DNA of 64,000 nucleotides from UBA2376 sp041389965. GTDB taxonomy: Bacteria; Myxococcota_A; Polyangia; Haliangiales; Haliangiaceae. Shown here piece after piece: positions 29,920-42,975 of this stretch; position 1 is the first letter of the stretch; each line of letters opens with the position of its first letter. The notes beneath the pieces are model-generated. The model saw only the letters and a list, made by a program, of their open reading frames with translations, did not search any database and was not told the origin of the DNA. Made by a program: the position numbers and the translations under genes. Where the stretch lies: contig JAWKQV010000002.1 of assembly GCA_041389965.1 (NCBI GenBank), forward strand, positions 992,001-1,056,000, read 5' to 3'.

Positions 29920-31455
29920 CTAGTTCGCGGCGGCGGCGGCCGCGGTGGTGACCTGGGCCCTGACCCGGAGCTGGTGGCGGGTCTGGACCGCCGGGTTGGC
30001 GACGCCTGGCGTCGGCACGGTGGCGGCCAGCAAGGTGAGGTCGGAGGCCCGGGTCGGGACCAGGCGGCCGGCGGTGATCACGGTGGTGATCGTGCCCTTG
30101 GCGTCGAAGGTCGAGGTGCCGCCGTCGACCGGCTGGGAGATGGGGGCGATGGCGAAGGTCGACGCGACCACGGCGACGGCGCCCTTGCGACTGACCAGGC
30201 GCGAGCGGACGGTGACGTCGACCGGCTGGCCCACCAGCTCGGTGGCGTAGGTGGCGTGCCAGGTGGCGCCGACCGCGACCGGCTCGACCGGCAGCGCGAC
30301 GAAGGTGTCCATCGACTGCGCTAGCTGGCCGACGATGGTGGGCGTGGTGGGCAGCGGCGTGCCGACCCACACCCGGCGCAGCGCGACCCGGCCGTCGGGA
30401 TCGACCGCGGTGCCGAACTGCGCGCCGACCATGGCCGCCATGCTCTCGGTCAGGGCCGGCGTGGTGGCGGCGCCGGTGGCGGTGGCCTCGTCGACGGTGA
30501 AGATCAGCCGGTGCCGGCCGCTGGCCTCGAGCTCGGCGACGTGGGCCCGGCCGCGCAGGGTCAGGGTCGGCTGATCGGCCTCGGCCTTGGTCACGCCGTT
30601 GTCGGCGGCGGCGTGGGCGCTGATCTGGTAGGTGACCGGCTGGGTGCTGTCGGCGGCGGCGGTGAAGGTGAGGGGCGCGCGCTTGCCCCGGCCGGGCGCG
30701 TCGAGGGTGACGACCTGGGTCGGCGCCGCCAGGGTGGTCTCGAACGGCTGCGACGGGGGCGGCGGCGGGGCGTCACCGAACGACACCGCGTCCATGACGA
30801 TGCCCTGGGACGCCCGGACCACGGCGCCGCCGACCAGGCCGGCGCCGGCGCGCACGCACAGGATCACGCGGCCGACGTCGGCGCCCACCGCGGTGTCGGT
30901 GCCCAGGCACCAGGTGCCCTGCTCGCCGAAGGCGATGGCCTCGATGCGGCCGTTGATCTCGGGCCCGTCGGCGGTGGCGTCGGCGTGGGCGTCGGCCGCC
31001 AGGGGCTGCGGGACCGCGGCCAAGCGCATCGGCTCGGCGGTGGTCCAGGCCAGGGCGGCGCCCTCGTCGTCGGGCAGCGGCGCCACCACCGACAGGTGCT
31101 CGGTGAACCACAGGCCCTGGGCGGTGGCGATGAGGCCCAGCCGCGGCAGCCCGGCGGTCAGCGCGCCCAGGTCGCGATCGGGCGCGCACACCAGGTACGC
31201 CATGCGCACGGTGTCGAAGGCGCGGACCGCGTTGATGGAGCATGTCACCGTCGGGGCCGGGCCGCCGCCGGTCCACGCGGTGGCCGGGAAGGTCCACTGC
31301 GCGTCGGGCTTGAACAGGCCGGCGTAGGGCGCGCTGGGTTGGACCTGGAACAGCTCGGCGTCGACGGCGCGAGCCCGGGTGGGCACCACCACCGGCGTGG
31401 AGGCGACCTCGCCGCCGCAAGCGGCCACGACGATGAGAGCGACGGCTGCGCGCAT
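29920..31455 (-). CDS. Lipoprotein, DUF6263-like C terminus
   Basis: A 511-aa protein with signal MRAAVALIVVAACGG (lipobox VVAAC). The N-terminal half (about 30-250) is a beta-rich region with QWTFPATAWTGGG, AYLVCAPDRDLG and a Pro run. The C-terminal half resembles the DUF6263-type fold seen in exported proteins: ESMAAMVGAQFGTAVDPDG, QLAQSMDTFVALPVEPVAVG, ATWHATYATELVGQPVDVTV and a closing beta strand with LRVRAQVTT. Outer-membrane anchored. No enzymatic motif. It leads the two-gene run with the secreted protein downstream. Confidence 0.6.
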   Translation of the reverse strand: MRAAVALIVVAACGGEVASTPVVVPTRARAVDAELFQVQPSAPYAGLFKPDAQWTFPATAWTGGGPAPTVTCSINAVRAFDTVRMAYLVCAPDRDLGALTAGLPRLGLIATAQGLWFTEHLSVVAPLPDDEGAALAWTTAEPMRLAAVPQPLAADAHADATADGPEINGRIEAIAFGEQGTWCLGTDTAVGADVGRVILCVRAGAGLVGGAVVRASQGIVMDAVSFGDAPPPPPSQPFETTLAAPTQVVTLDAPGRGKRAPLTFTAAADSTQPVTYQISAHAAADNGVTKAEADQPTLTLRGRAHVAELEASGRHRLIFTVDEATATGAATTPALTESMAAMVGAQFGTAVDPDGRVALRRVWVGTPLPTTPTIVGQLAQSMDTFVALPVEPVAVGATWHATYATELVGQPVDVTVRSRLVSRKGAVAVVASTFAIAPISQPVDGGTSTFDAKGTITTVITAGRLVPTRASDLTLLAATVPTPGVANPAVQTRHQLRVRAQVTTAAAAAAN

Positions 31456-31544
31456 GCGCGGGACGCTAGCGGAAATGCCGCGGCGGTGCCACCGGCGCTC
31501 GGGTGCGGGCCCGGCGGGGGCGGGCGCGGCGGGCCGCGGGCCGG

Positions 31545-31997
<453 letters not shown>

Positions 31998-32159
31998 GGG
32001 GCTTCGTACCGTCGGTGGCGGGGCCCAGGCAACCGTCCGCGGCGGCTTCGGGTCCAACCCCCCAGCGCGCCTGCCCGGTGACGGTGATCCGTCCCGCGCC
32101 GCCGCGCGAGCGCCCGGAACGTCCCCGGACCGCTTCCGTCCCACCCCAGGCCTGCTAGG

Positions 32160-32657
32160 ATGCGCGCCCGCATGTCCCGTGTCGCTGTCATTCTGTCTGC
32201 GTTGCTCCTGGCCGCCTGCGGCAAGGAGATCGGCGACGCGTGCTCGTCGAGCCTCGACTGTGGCGACGGCACCAACCCGGCCCGGGTGTGCGACTTCGAG
32301 TCGCCCAGCGGCTACTGCACCGAGGTCGGCTGCGACTGGGACACCTGCCCGTCGGAGGCGGTGTGCGTGCGGTTCTACGCCGCGTCGTTCGCCAATAAGC
32401 CGTGCGTGCTGGCCACGGAGGACGTGTCCACCGACGACTGCACCTTCGACGAGGTGTGCACGCTGCGCGGGCAGTGCGTGCCGCGCACGTCCGAGGTCCG
32501 CTACTGCATGAAGACCTGCGGCGGCTCGGGCGATTGTCGCGACCAGTACGAGTGCCGCGACCAGGCGCTGATGGTCGAGCACGGCGGCGAGCCGGTGCCC
32601 AAGCCCGGCGAGCGGTTGGGCACCGACCTGCAGGCGTTCTGCGCGCCGGCGCCGTAG
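32160..32657 (+). CDS. Cys-rich lipoprotein
   Basis: A 165-aa protein; signal MRARMSRVAVILSALLLAAC with the lipobox LLAAC (a start at the second Met, 32172, is also possible). The mature part has about 15 Cys in a knotted pattern (CGDGTNP, CTEVGCDWDTC, CTFDEVCTLRGQCV, CMKTCGGSGDCRDQYECRDQ), like the small EGF-like Cys-rich surface proteins of myxobacteria. Function unknown. Confidence 0.7.
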   Translation: MRARMSRVAVILSALLLAACGKEIGDACSSSLDCGDGTNPARVCDFESPSGYCTEVGCDWDTCPSEAVCVRFYAASFANKPCVLATEDVSTDDCTFDEVCTLRGQCVPRTSEVRYCMKTCGGSGDCRDQYECRDQALMVEHGGEPVPKPGERLGTDLQAFCAPAP

Positions 32658-32754
32658 CGGCGGACCGGGGCGCGCGGGCTGGTTCGGTCGCGGGGCGGCG
32701 ACGCCGGGTCGGAAGATCGACAAGCCGCGCCGGCGCGCGTAGGCTCGACCGCGC

Positions 32755-33690
32755 GTGCCACTAGGCGCTTTCATCCTCCGCCGGCTGGGGCTCGGCGCCC
32801 TGTCGATGCTCGGGGTGTCGGTGCTGGTGTTCCTGTTCCTGCACATCATCCCGGGCGATCCGGTGGATCACCTGGCCGGCGGCGAGGCCACGCCCGAGCA
32901 GCGCGCCAAGATCGAGGCGTGCATGGGCCTGGGCGGCTCGCTGCCGGCGCAGTTCGGGCGCTTCGTGGGCCACGTCGTCGACGGCACGCTGGGTCAGCAG
33001 TGCCCCGATCCCGAGGGCAAGCCGACGGTGGCGGCGATGATCGCCGAGGTCTACCCGTACACGGTGACGCTGGCGCTGGCCGGGCTGGCCATGGCGATCG
33101 TGATGGCGCTGCCGCTGGGCATCGCCGCCGCGCTCCGGCGCGGGACGTGGTTCGACACGCTGGCGGCGGTGGGGGCGCTGTCGGGCATCGCCATCCCCAA
33201 CATGCTGCTGGGCCCGCTGTTGCTCCTGTGGTTCTTCGTCGACCTGGGCTGGTTGCCGGGGCCGTTCGAGACCGGGGCCGCCGCCCTGGTCTTGCCGGCG
33301 TTCGCCATCGGCACGCACCTGATGGCGATGCTGGCGCGGATGACCCGGTCGTCGATGGTCGAGGTGCTGGGCGAGGACTACCTGCGCACCGCGCGCGCCA
33401 AGGGCCTGCCCGAGCGCACGGTGGTGTGGAAGCACGCGCTGCGCAACGCGGTGATGCCGGTCATCACGGTGGCCGGCCTGCAGTTCGGCAGCGTGCTGTC
33501 GGGCTCGATCATCATCGAGAACATCTTCGCGCGGCCCGGGCTGGGGTCGCTGTTGCTGGCGGCGATCCGGCAGCGCAACTACCCGGTGGTGCAGGGCTGC
33601 GTGCTGGTCATCGCCGCGTCGTACGTGGTGGTCAACATCGCTGTCGACGTGGCCTACGGGCTGGTCGATCCGCGGGTGCGGCGGGCATGA
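32755..33690 (+). CDS. ABC transporter permease, DppB/OppB type
   Basis: A 311-aa inner-membrane permease (GTG start) of the peptide/nickel class. The first helix is GLGALSMLGVSVLVFLFLHI followed by the family motif IPGDPVDHLAG. A cytoplasmic EAA loop is present (EDYLRTARAKGLPE), with six predicted helices. It overlaps the DppC-type gene by four bases. No substrate-binding protein or ATPase genes are in view, so they are encoded elsewhere; the substrate cannot be named. Confidence 0.9.
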   Translation: MPLGAFILRRLGLGALSMLGVSVLVFLFLHIIPGDPVDHLAGGEATPEQRAKIEACMGLGGSLPAQFGRFVGHVVDGTLGQQCPDPEGKPTVAAMIAEVYPYTVTLALAGLAMAIVMALPLGIAAALRRGTWFDTLAAVGALSGIAIPNMLLGPLLLLWFFVDLGWLPGPFETGAAALVLPAFAIGTHLMAMLARMTRSSMVEVLGEDYLRTARAKGLPERTVVWKHALRNAVMPVITVAGLQFGSVLSGSIIIENIFARPGLGSLLLAAIRQRNYPVVQGCVLVIAASYVVVNIAVDVAYGLVDPRVRRA

Positions 33691-34532
33691 GCGCGGCCGG
33701 GCCTGGCCGGTGGTCGCCCAGCGTCTACATCGGCGCGGTGATGCTGGGCGTGTTCGTCGTGCTGGGGCTGTTCGGGCCGCTCCTGGCGCCGCATGACGTC
33801 GGCCCGCGGGCGATGGACCTCGACCACATGTTCGCGCCGATGTCGTGGGGCCACTGGCTGGGCACCGACAAGAGCGGCGTCGACGCGGTGTCGCAGTTGA
33901 TGCACGGGGCGCGCGAGGCGCTGCTGCTGTCGGTGATCGTCGTCGGGATCAGCGCCACCATCGGCGTCACGGTCGGGATGATCGCCGGCTACGCCCGCGG
34001 GGTGGTCGACGAGGTCATCATGCGGGTGGTCGACATCCTGCTGGCGTTCCCGGGCCTGCTCCTCAACATCGCGATCGTCGCGGTGGTGGCGCGGCCGGGC
34101 CTGCCCATCTTCATCGCCGCGCTGTGCGCCAACGGCTGGGTCGGCTACGCCCGGGTGGCGCGCGGCCAGGTGCTGTCGCTGCGCGAGCGCGACTACGTGC
34201 TGGCGGCCCGGGCCCTGGGCGCGTCGACGCCGCGGATCTTGTCCAAGCACATCGCGCCCAACCTGATGGGCCCGCTCTTGGTGCAGGCGTCGCTCGGCTT
34301 CGGCGGGGTCATCGCGGCCGAGGCGGCGTTGTCGTTCCTGGGCCTGGGCCCGCAGCTCGACTACACCTGGGGCGCGATGCTCGAGCAGGGCACCGCGTTT
34401 CTGTGGAAGCCCGGCTTCCGCCACTACGCGCTGGCGGCCGGGTTCGCGATCGCCTGGGTGGTGCTGGCCGCCAACCTGCTGGGCGACGGGCTGCGCGACC
34501 GGCTCGATCCGCGCCAGCGCGGGCGAGGCTAG
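33687..34532 (+). CDS. ABC transporter permease, DppC/OppC type
   Basis: A 281-aa second permease. It shows GHWLGTDKSGVDAVSQLMHG (the GTDxxGRD-like block of the family), GYARGVVDEVIMRVVDILLA, the EAA loop RERDYVLAARALGAS and ALSFLGLG near the end. It forms a heterodimer with the DppB-type partner encoded just upstream. Translation is coupled through the ATGA overlap. Confidence 0.9.
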   Translation: MSAAGPGRWSPSVYIGAVMLGVFVVLGLFGPLLAPHDVGPRAMDLDHMFAPMSWGHWLGTDKSGVDAVSQLMHGAREALLLSVIVVGISATIGVTVGMIAGYARGVVDEVIMRVVDILLAFPGLLLNIAIVAVVARPGLPIFIAALCANGWVGYARVARGQVLSLRERDYVLAARALGASTPRILSKHIAPNLMGPLLVQASLGFGGVIAAEAALSFLGLGPQLDYTWGAMLEQGTAFLWKPGFRHYALAAGFAIAWVVLAANLLGDGLRDRLDPRQRGRG

Positions 34533-34538
34533 CCGCCG

Positions 34539-34850
34539 ATGCTGCGCGTGCGCCTGGCGCGGGTGGCCGACCTCCCCCTCGACGATCTGCGGGCCTTCCC
34601 CGTCGACGGCCTGACCTGGCCGGTGCTGGCCGGCGTCATCGGCGGCGCGGTGGTCGCGACCGCCGGCGTGTGCCCCCACGAGGACGTCGGGCTCGCCGGC
34701 GGCACCGTCGAGGACGGCTGCCTGACCTGCCCCGGCCACGGCTACCAGTTCGACCTGGCCACCGGGGCCTGCCGCCATGATCGCTCGCTGCTGCTGCGCC
34801 GCTACCGGGCCATCGTCCTCGACGGCGAGGTGTGGATCGAGCTGGTGTAG
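34539..34850 (+). CDS. Rieske [2Fe-2S] ferredoxin-like protein
   Basis: A 103-aa protein with both Rieske cluster boxes: CPH at 45-47 (Cys45, His47) and CPGH at 64-67 (Cys64, His67), followed by GYQFDLATGACRHD and a final beta strand as in small soluble Rieske ferredoxins. Such proteins carry electrons to oxygenases or act in nitrite-reductase-like small subunits. It lies six bases after the permease gene, but a functional link is not evident. No signal peptide; cytosolic. Confidence 0.85.
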   Translation: MLRVRLARVADLPLDDLRAFPVDGLTWPVLAGVIGGAVVATAGVCPHEDVGLAGGTVEDGCLTCPGHGYQFDLATGACRHDRSLLLRRYRAIVLDGEVWIELV

Positions 34851-34857
34851 GTCGCCG

Positions 34858-34871
34858 GCCGACCGGTCGGC
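34858..34871. terminator. 14-bp palindrome after Rieske gene
   Basis: GCCGACCGGTCGGC is a perfect palindrome, starting eight bases after the stop at 34850. It could be a stem without loop-closing room (a cruciform or protein site) or part of a larger terminator; no T-run follows. Confidence 0.35.
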
Positions 34872-34985
34872 GCGCGGGCGTCGTCGCACAGTGCGCCCGG
34901 CCACCTGCGCCGCGGCGCGGTTCCTGGTAAACGGACGGGAGCGCGGGCCGCCTGGCGCCCGCCCTCACGCCAAGGAGTTGTCCTC

Positions 34986-36953
<1,968 letters not shown>

Positions 36954-36963
36954 GGAGCCCACC

Positions 36964-38247
<1,284 letters not shown>

Positions 38248-38275
38248 CCGCGCCCGTGGTCTACGCTGGGCGGTG

Positions 38276-40249
38276 ATGCAGCTCCGCCCGCGCGACCGGT
38301 TGGTCTACGTCGTCGAGCGGCTGATGCTGCGCGGCGCCGGCTGGCGCCTGCTGGTGATCGCGGCGGCGGTGGCCGCCATCGCCATCATCGGCGGCGCGCT
38401 GGTGGTGGCCAGCGGCGAGCACTTCGGCTCGTTCGGCGCCGCGGTGTGGTGGGCGTTCCTGCGCCTGACCGATCCGGGCTACCTGGGCGACGACGTCGGC
38501 ACCTGGCGGCGGGTGGTGTCGACGGTGCTCACCGTCTTGGGCTACGTCATCTTCCTGGGCGCGCTGATCGCGGTCATGACCCAGTGGCTGCAGGCGTTCA
38601 TGCGCAACCTCGAGCTGGGCGTGACCCCCATCCTCAAGGAGGACCACGTCCTCATCCTGGGCTGGACCGAGCGCACGCCCATCATCGTGCGCGAGCTGCT
38701 GCTGTCGGGCAGCCGGGTGCGGCGCTTCCTCTTGCGCCACGACGCGCGCTCGCTCGACATCGTCATCCTGGCCGCGGAGGTGGGGCCCGAGCTGGTCCTC
38801 GAGCTGCGCGACGCGCTGGGCGATCGCTACGACCGCCACCGCATCATCTTGCGCACCGGGACCCCGCTGCGCCTGGCCCACCTCGAGCGGGTCGACTTCC
38901 TGCGGGCCGCGGTGATCGTGGTGCCCGGCGTCGACGTGGCGTGGCAGGGCGGCGGCACCCGGCCCGAGCTGACCATCTCCAACGCCGACACCATGGCGAT
39001 CAAGATCCTCTTGTCGATCGCCACCCACGCCCGCGAGCACGCGCTGGCGGTGACCGCGCTGCCCCAGGTCGTCGTCGAGATGAGCGACGCGCGCAAGGCG
39101 CTGGTGGCCGAGAACGCCTACCCCGGCTCGGTCGAGGTGGTCGCCAGCGATCTCATCGTGTGCCGCCTGATGGCCCAGAACGTCCGCAACCCGGGGTTGT
39201 CCCACGTCGCGACGGAGCTGTTGACCCACAGCCACGGCAACCAGATCTTCGCGAGCGACCAACCCGACGCGGTCGGCCGCACGCTGGGCGAGCTGACCCA
39301 CCGGTTCCCCGAGGCGCTGGTGCTGGGCGTGGTGCGGAAGGTCGACGGCCGCATGCAGTCGATGCTGGGCGCGCGGCCGGACCTGCCGATCGAGCCGGGT
39401 GATCGGCTGGTGCTGATGGCGCGGGACTTCGAGGGTACCGCGCTGGCGGCGGCACCCCACGTCGTCCCCGAGCTCGCGGGCGCGGCGTCGGCCGAGCTGG
39501 CCCTGGCGCCGCGGGCGCCGCGGCGGGTGTTGATGCTGGGGTGGAGCCACCGCGTGCCGCCGCTGTTGGCCGAGTTCGCGGCGTACCCGCGCGAGCACTT
39601 CACCATCGACGTGTGCTCGGCGATCCCGGCCGCCGAGCGCGCCCGCGAGCTGGCCCGCGGCCCGGCCTGGCCGACCATCACGGTCCGGCAGCTCGAGCGC
39701 GACTTCACGGTGCCGGGGGAGCTGGCGGCGATCGCCCCGGCCGAGTACGACAACGTCATCTTGCTGGGGAGCAACTGGCTCGACTCGCGCGAGGCGGCCG
39801 ACTCCCGCACCGTCTTGGCCAACCTGCTCTTGCGCGACCTGGTGCCGGCGGTGGGGCGCCCGGACGTGCTGGTCGAGCTGCTCGACCCCACCAGCGAGGC
39901 GCTGGTCGAGGGGCTCCCCGGCGAGGTGCTCATCACGCCGGAGATCGTCAGCCACATCATGGCCCAGGTCACGCTGCGGCCCGAGCTGGGCTCGGTGTTC
40001 GACGAGCTGTTCGGGCCGGCCGGCGCCGAGACCCACTTCATCCCGGCGCCGGCGTGCGGCCTGGTCGGGCGCAAGGTGACGTTCGCCGATGCCATGGCCG
40101 CGGCGGCGTCGATCGGCGGCGTCGCCATGGGCTTCCGCCGCGGCGGCGAGCGCCGGACCCCGACCGGCGGCGTCTACCTGAACCCGCCGCGGGCACAGCT
40201 GTGGACGCTGGCCGACGACGACGACGTGATCATCCTGATCGACACCTGA
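38276..40249 (+). CDS. CASTOR/POLLUX-like ion channel protein
   Basis: A 657-aa membrane protein. Two N-terminal helices (about 23-45 and 82-105) bracket a pore-like segment WWAFLRLTDPGYLGDD. RCK/TrkA-N-type cytosolic domains follow: LKEDHVLILGWTERTPIIVR, then a second domain near 415 starting RRVLMLGWSHRVPPLLAEF. This architecture is that of the CASTOR/POLLUX/DMI1 channel family and its bacterial relatives, thought to pass cations under control of Ca2+-binding RCK domains. The start uses ATG 38276 (GTG just before is possible). Stands alone. Confidence 0.75.
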   Translation: MQLRPRDRLVYVVERLMLRGAGWRLLVIAAAVAAIAIIGGALVVASGEHFGSFGAAVWWAFLRLTDPGYLGDDVGTWRRVVSTVLTVLGYVIFLGALIAVMTQWLQAFMRNLELGVTPILKEDHVLILGWTERTPIIVRELLLSGSRVRRFLLRHDARSLDIVILAAEVGPELVLELRDALGDRYDRHRIILRTGTPLRLAHLERVDFLRAAVIVVPGVDVAWQGGGTRPELTISNADTMAIKILLSIATHAREHALAVTALPQVVVEMSDARKALVAENAYPGSVEVVASDLIVCRLMAQNVRNPGLSHVATELLTHSHGNQIFASDQPDAVGRTLGELTHRFPEALVLGVVRKVDGRMQSMLGARPDLPIEPGDRLVLMARDFEGTALAAAPHVVPELAGAASAELALAPRAPRRVLMLGWSHRVPPLLAEFAAYPREHFTIDVCSAIPAAERARELARGPAWPTITVRQLERDFTVPGELAAIAPAEYDNVILLGSNWLDSREAADSRTVLANLLLRDLVPAVGRPDVLVELLDPTSEALVEGLPGEVLITPEIVSHIMAQVTLRPELGSVFDELFGPAGAETHFIPAPACGLVGRKVTFADAMAAAASIGGVAMGFRRGGERRTPTGGVYLNPPRAQLWTLADDDDVIILIDT

Positions 40250-40364
40250 CCGGCGCCGCGTGGCCGCGGCGATCACCCCCGGCCGCGCCGCGCCCGCGCC
40301 GGCAACCTGCGGCACCGGCGTGCCCGGCCGCGCGGTGCTGGTACCCTGGCGCAGGGGGACCGCC

Positions 40365-40940
40365 ATGCTTGCTGCGACCATGTTGCGCGATCGGCTGCGG
40401 ACGTTCTGTGATCCCGACCTGGGGCCGACGTTCGGCGGGTTCCCGGCGTCGCGCGTCGCCGCGCGGCAGGCCTGGGCCGCCGCCTTCGCCGCGTACCTCA
40501 ACACCGTCGAGGAGGTGGTGCCGAGCCCGCCGCCGGGGCACCCCGCGCTCATCACCAGCGGCGCCGAGGCGGCGTTCTTCGGCGCGCTGGCGCTCGATCG
40601 CGACGCGGCCACGACGCCCGGGCTGGCGGCGGCCGATCTGGCCGGGGCGTGGCGCGCGGCGGTGCAGGCCATCGGGTTCGGCGTGGTCACCGACAGCGGC
40701 GGCAACGTTTGGACCGCGTCGGCGCTCACCAACGTCGCCCCGCTCCACGCCGCGCTGGTCCCGGCGCTGACCGCGGCCCTGTCCTCGGCGGTCACCGTCA
40801 CGCCCCCGCGGACCGCGGTGGCGCAGCTCGGCCTCATCGCCGACGCGCTCCACGCCGCGACCAGCGGCCTCATCGTCACGGTCGCGGTGGTGAACGCGTC
40901 GAGCGCGCCGCTGCCCACCGTGGTCATGGCCGTCCACTGA
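40365..40940 (+). CDS. Hypothetical protein upstream of eCIS locus
   Basis: A 191-aa protein from ATG 40365, preceded by GCAGGGGGA. It reads MLAATMLRDRLRTFCDPDLG, GGFPASRVAARQAWAAAFAA, then an Ala/Thr-rich amphipathic part and a hydrophobic last strand (GLIVTVAVVNASSAPLPTVV). No signal peptide, no known domain. It lies 64 bases before the eCIS ATPase gene in the same direction and may be the first gene of that operon. Its Ala-rich helices and small size would suit a structural accessory, but this is unproven. Confidence 0.55.
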   Translation: MLAATMLRDRLRTFCDPDLGPTFGGFPASRVAARQAWAAAFAAYLNTVEEVVPSPPPGHPALITSGAEAAFFGALALDRDAATTPGLAAADLAGAWRAAVQAIGFGVVTDSGGNVWTASALTNVAPLHAALVPALTAALSSAVTVTPPRTAVAQLGLIADALHAATSGLIVTVAVVNASSAPLPTVVMAVH

Positions 40941-41004
40941 CCCGCGGCGTCGCGCGCGCGGCCGCGCTGAGACTGCCGCCATTTTCCGCCACCGGTCGGC
41001 TACC

Positions 41005-42975
41005 ATGCGATCCGCGATGAGGGGCACCGGCGAGCCGATTGCGGGGTTGGTGGACCACGCGCGCCGCGACAGCGACGCGCGCGACGACGCGCTGCTGCGC
41101 GAGGTGGCCCGGGTCCACGCCGTCTTGGAGCAGCTCGCGCGGGGCGGCGCCGCGGCTGGTCCCGCGACGCAGTTCCCGCCGCTGGTCCGGCTGGGCGACC
41201 GGTTCGGGTTGGCGGCGTTCGAGCTGGACGTGGTGGCCGCCGCGCTGGCGATCTCCCTCGACGCCAGCTGCGCCCGCCTCGTCGGTGGTGCGCCGGGCGT
41301 CCCGGTGGCGCTGGCGACCGCCCTCGGGCGCGGCCACGGCCTGACCGCGTCGGCGAGCCTGGCCGCGGTGGTGACCGGGAGCCACCTGCTCGAGCGCGGG
41401 CTGGTCGGGCTGGTCGGCGAGGGGCCGCTGCTGACCCGCTGCGTGGTCGCCGCGGCCGACCTCGGGCCCCGGCTGGTGCGCGCGGAGCCCGACGCCTGGA
41501 CCCGGCCGGTCGGCGCGGTCGCCCTCGACCAGCTCGCGCTGCGCCCCGACGTGCGGGCTCGGGCCGAGGCGATCGTCGCGGCGTCAGGTCGAGGTCGTCC
41601 GTCGGCGCTGGGGTTCGTCGTCCGCGGTCCGGCGGGCAGCGGTCGCGACGCGGTGGCCGAGGCGCTGGCGCACGCGATGGGGTTCCCGGCGTGCGTGGTC
41701 GCGGCCACCGAGCTCGGCGCCGGGGAGGTCGCGCGGTGGAGCGCCGAGGTGACGTGGCGTGGCGCCGCGCTGGTGATGAAGGGGCGCCCGGCCGACGCGG
41801 TGGCGCTGGCGCTGGCACGGCAGCTCCCGGCGCCGCTCGGGTTCGTGCTCGATCCGAGCGAGCCCGCGCCGACGCTGCCCGCGCGCGATCTCTACCACCT
41901 CGACCTGGGCGAGCTCGCCGCCGTCCAGCGCGCCGAGGTGTGGCGGACCGCGCTGGCCGGCCTGCCGTTGGCGTCCGACCTCGACGCGGCGCAGCTCGGC
42001 GAACTCCTGCACGTCGGGCCCGCGGCCATCGCCTCGATCCGCGACCAGGCGCGGATCGAGGCCCAGCTGACCGGTCAGCCGATCACCGTGGACACGCTTG
42101 TCGCCGCGAGCCGGCGGCTCACGCCGATCCAGGCCGGCCCCCACGCCCACCTGGTGACGCCCACCGACGAGCTGGCGGACCTGATCGTGCCCCCCGCGGT
42201 GGCGCGCGAGCTGGCGTTGATCGAGGCGTGGGTGCGGCACGCGCCGGCACAGTTCCGCCCGGGCGCGAGCGGCCAGCACGCGCGGCCGGCGACCAGCCTG
42301 ACGTGCCTGTTCGCCGGGCCGCCGGGCACCGGCAAGTCGATGGCCGCCGGGATCGTCGCGCGCCGCCTCGGGCGTGCGCTGGTGCGGGTCGACCTGGCCC
42401 AGGTCGTCGACAAGTACATCGGCGAGACCGAGAAGCACCTCGACGGCGTGTTCGCGGCGGCGGCCGGCGCCGGCGCGGCGCTGTTGTTCGACGAGGCCGA
42501 CGCGCTGTTCGGCAAGCGATCAGAGGTCAACGACGCCCGGGATCGCTACGCCAACATCGAGGTCGCCTTCTTGTTGCAGCGGCTCGAGGCCCACCGCGGC
42601 CTGGTGATCCTGACGACCAACATGCGCCACAACCTCGACGACGCCTTCCTGCGGCGGATCCACGCCGTGGTCGAGTTCCCGGTGCCGGATGGCCCCGAGC
42701 GGCTGGCGATCTGGCGCCGCCACATGTCGGCGGCGCACCTGGCCGACGACGTCGAGCTGGAGTTCTTCGCCAAGAGCTTCGCGATGGCCGGCGGCGACAT
42801 CCGCAACGCGGCGGCCACCGCCGTGGTGCTGGCCGCGGCCGCCGGCGTGGCCGTCGGCGGCCGGCACGTGGCCATCAGCGTGTGGCGCGAGCTGCGCAAG
42901 GCGGGGCGGCTGGTGTCGCCCGACGACTTCGGGCGCTTCGCCGGCGACGTCGCCACCTACCTGGGGGCGTCGTGA
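41005..42975 (+). CDS. eCIS AAA+ ATPase (Afp15/Pvc15-like)
   Basis: A 656-aa double AAA+ protein. The N-terminal module has only a relic P-loop (GPAGSGRDAV at about 211). The C-terminal module is complete: Walker A GPPGTGKS near 438, Walker B LLFDEADALFG near 493, sensor I TTNMR near 537, and an arginine-finger region (DDAFLRRIHAVVEFP). Afp15/PVC15 ATPases load or thread cargo into extracellular contractile injection particles. The next gene starts on the last two bases of its stop region (GTGA overlap), so ATPase and candidate cargo are co-translated. Confidence 0.85.
   Translation: MRSAMRGTGEPIAGLVDHARRDSDARDDALLREVARVHAVLEQLARGGAAAGPATQFPPLVRLGDRFGLAAFELDVVAAALAISLDASCARLVGGAPGVPVALATALGRGHGLTASASLAAVVTGSHLLERGLVGLVGEGPLLTRCVVAAADLGPRLVRAEPDAWTRPVGAVALDQLALRPDVRARAEAIVAASGRGRPSALGFVVRGPAGSGRDAVAEALAHAMGFPACVVAATELGAGEVARWSAEVTWRGAALVMKGRPADAVALALARQLPAPLGFVLDPSEPAPTLPARDLYHLDLGELAAVQRAEVWRTALAGLPLASDLDAAQLGELLHVGPAAIASIRDQARIEAQLTGQPITVDTLVAASRRLTPIQAGPHAHLVTPTDELADLIVPPAVARELALIEAWVRHAPAQFRPGASGQHARPATSLTCLFAGPPGTGKSMAAGIVARRLGRALVRVDLAQVVDKYIGETEKHLDGVFAAAAGAGAALLFDEADALFGKRSEVNDARDRYANIEVAFLLQRLEAHRGLVILTTNMRHNLDDAFLRRIHAVVEFPVPDGPERLAIWRRHMSAAHLADDVELEFFAKSFAMAGGDIRNAAATAVVLAAAAGVAVGGRHVAISVWRELRKAGRLVSPDDFGRFAGDVATYLGAS

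Noticed and set aside
41691..42971. N-terminal extension of the DUF4157 protein over the ATPase gene
   Set aside because: It lies in a shadow frame of the ATPase; the GTG at 42972 overlapping the ATPase stop is the natural start.
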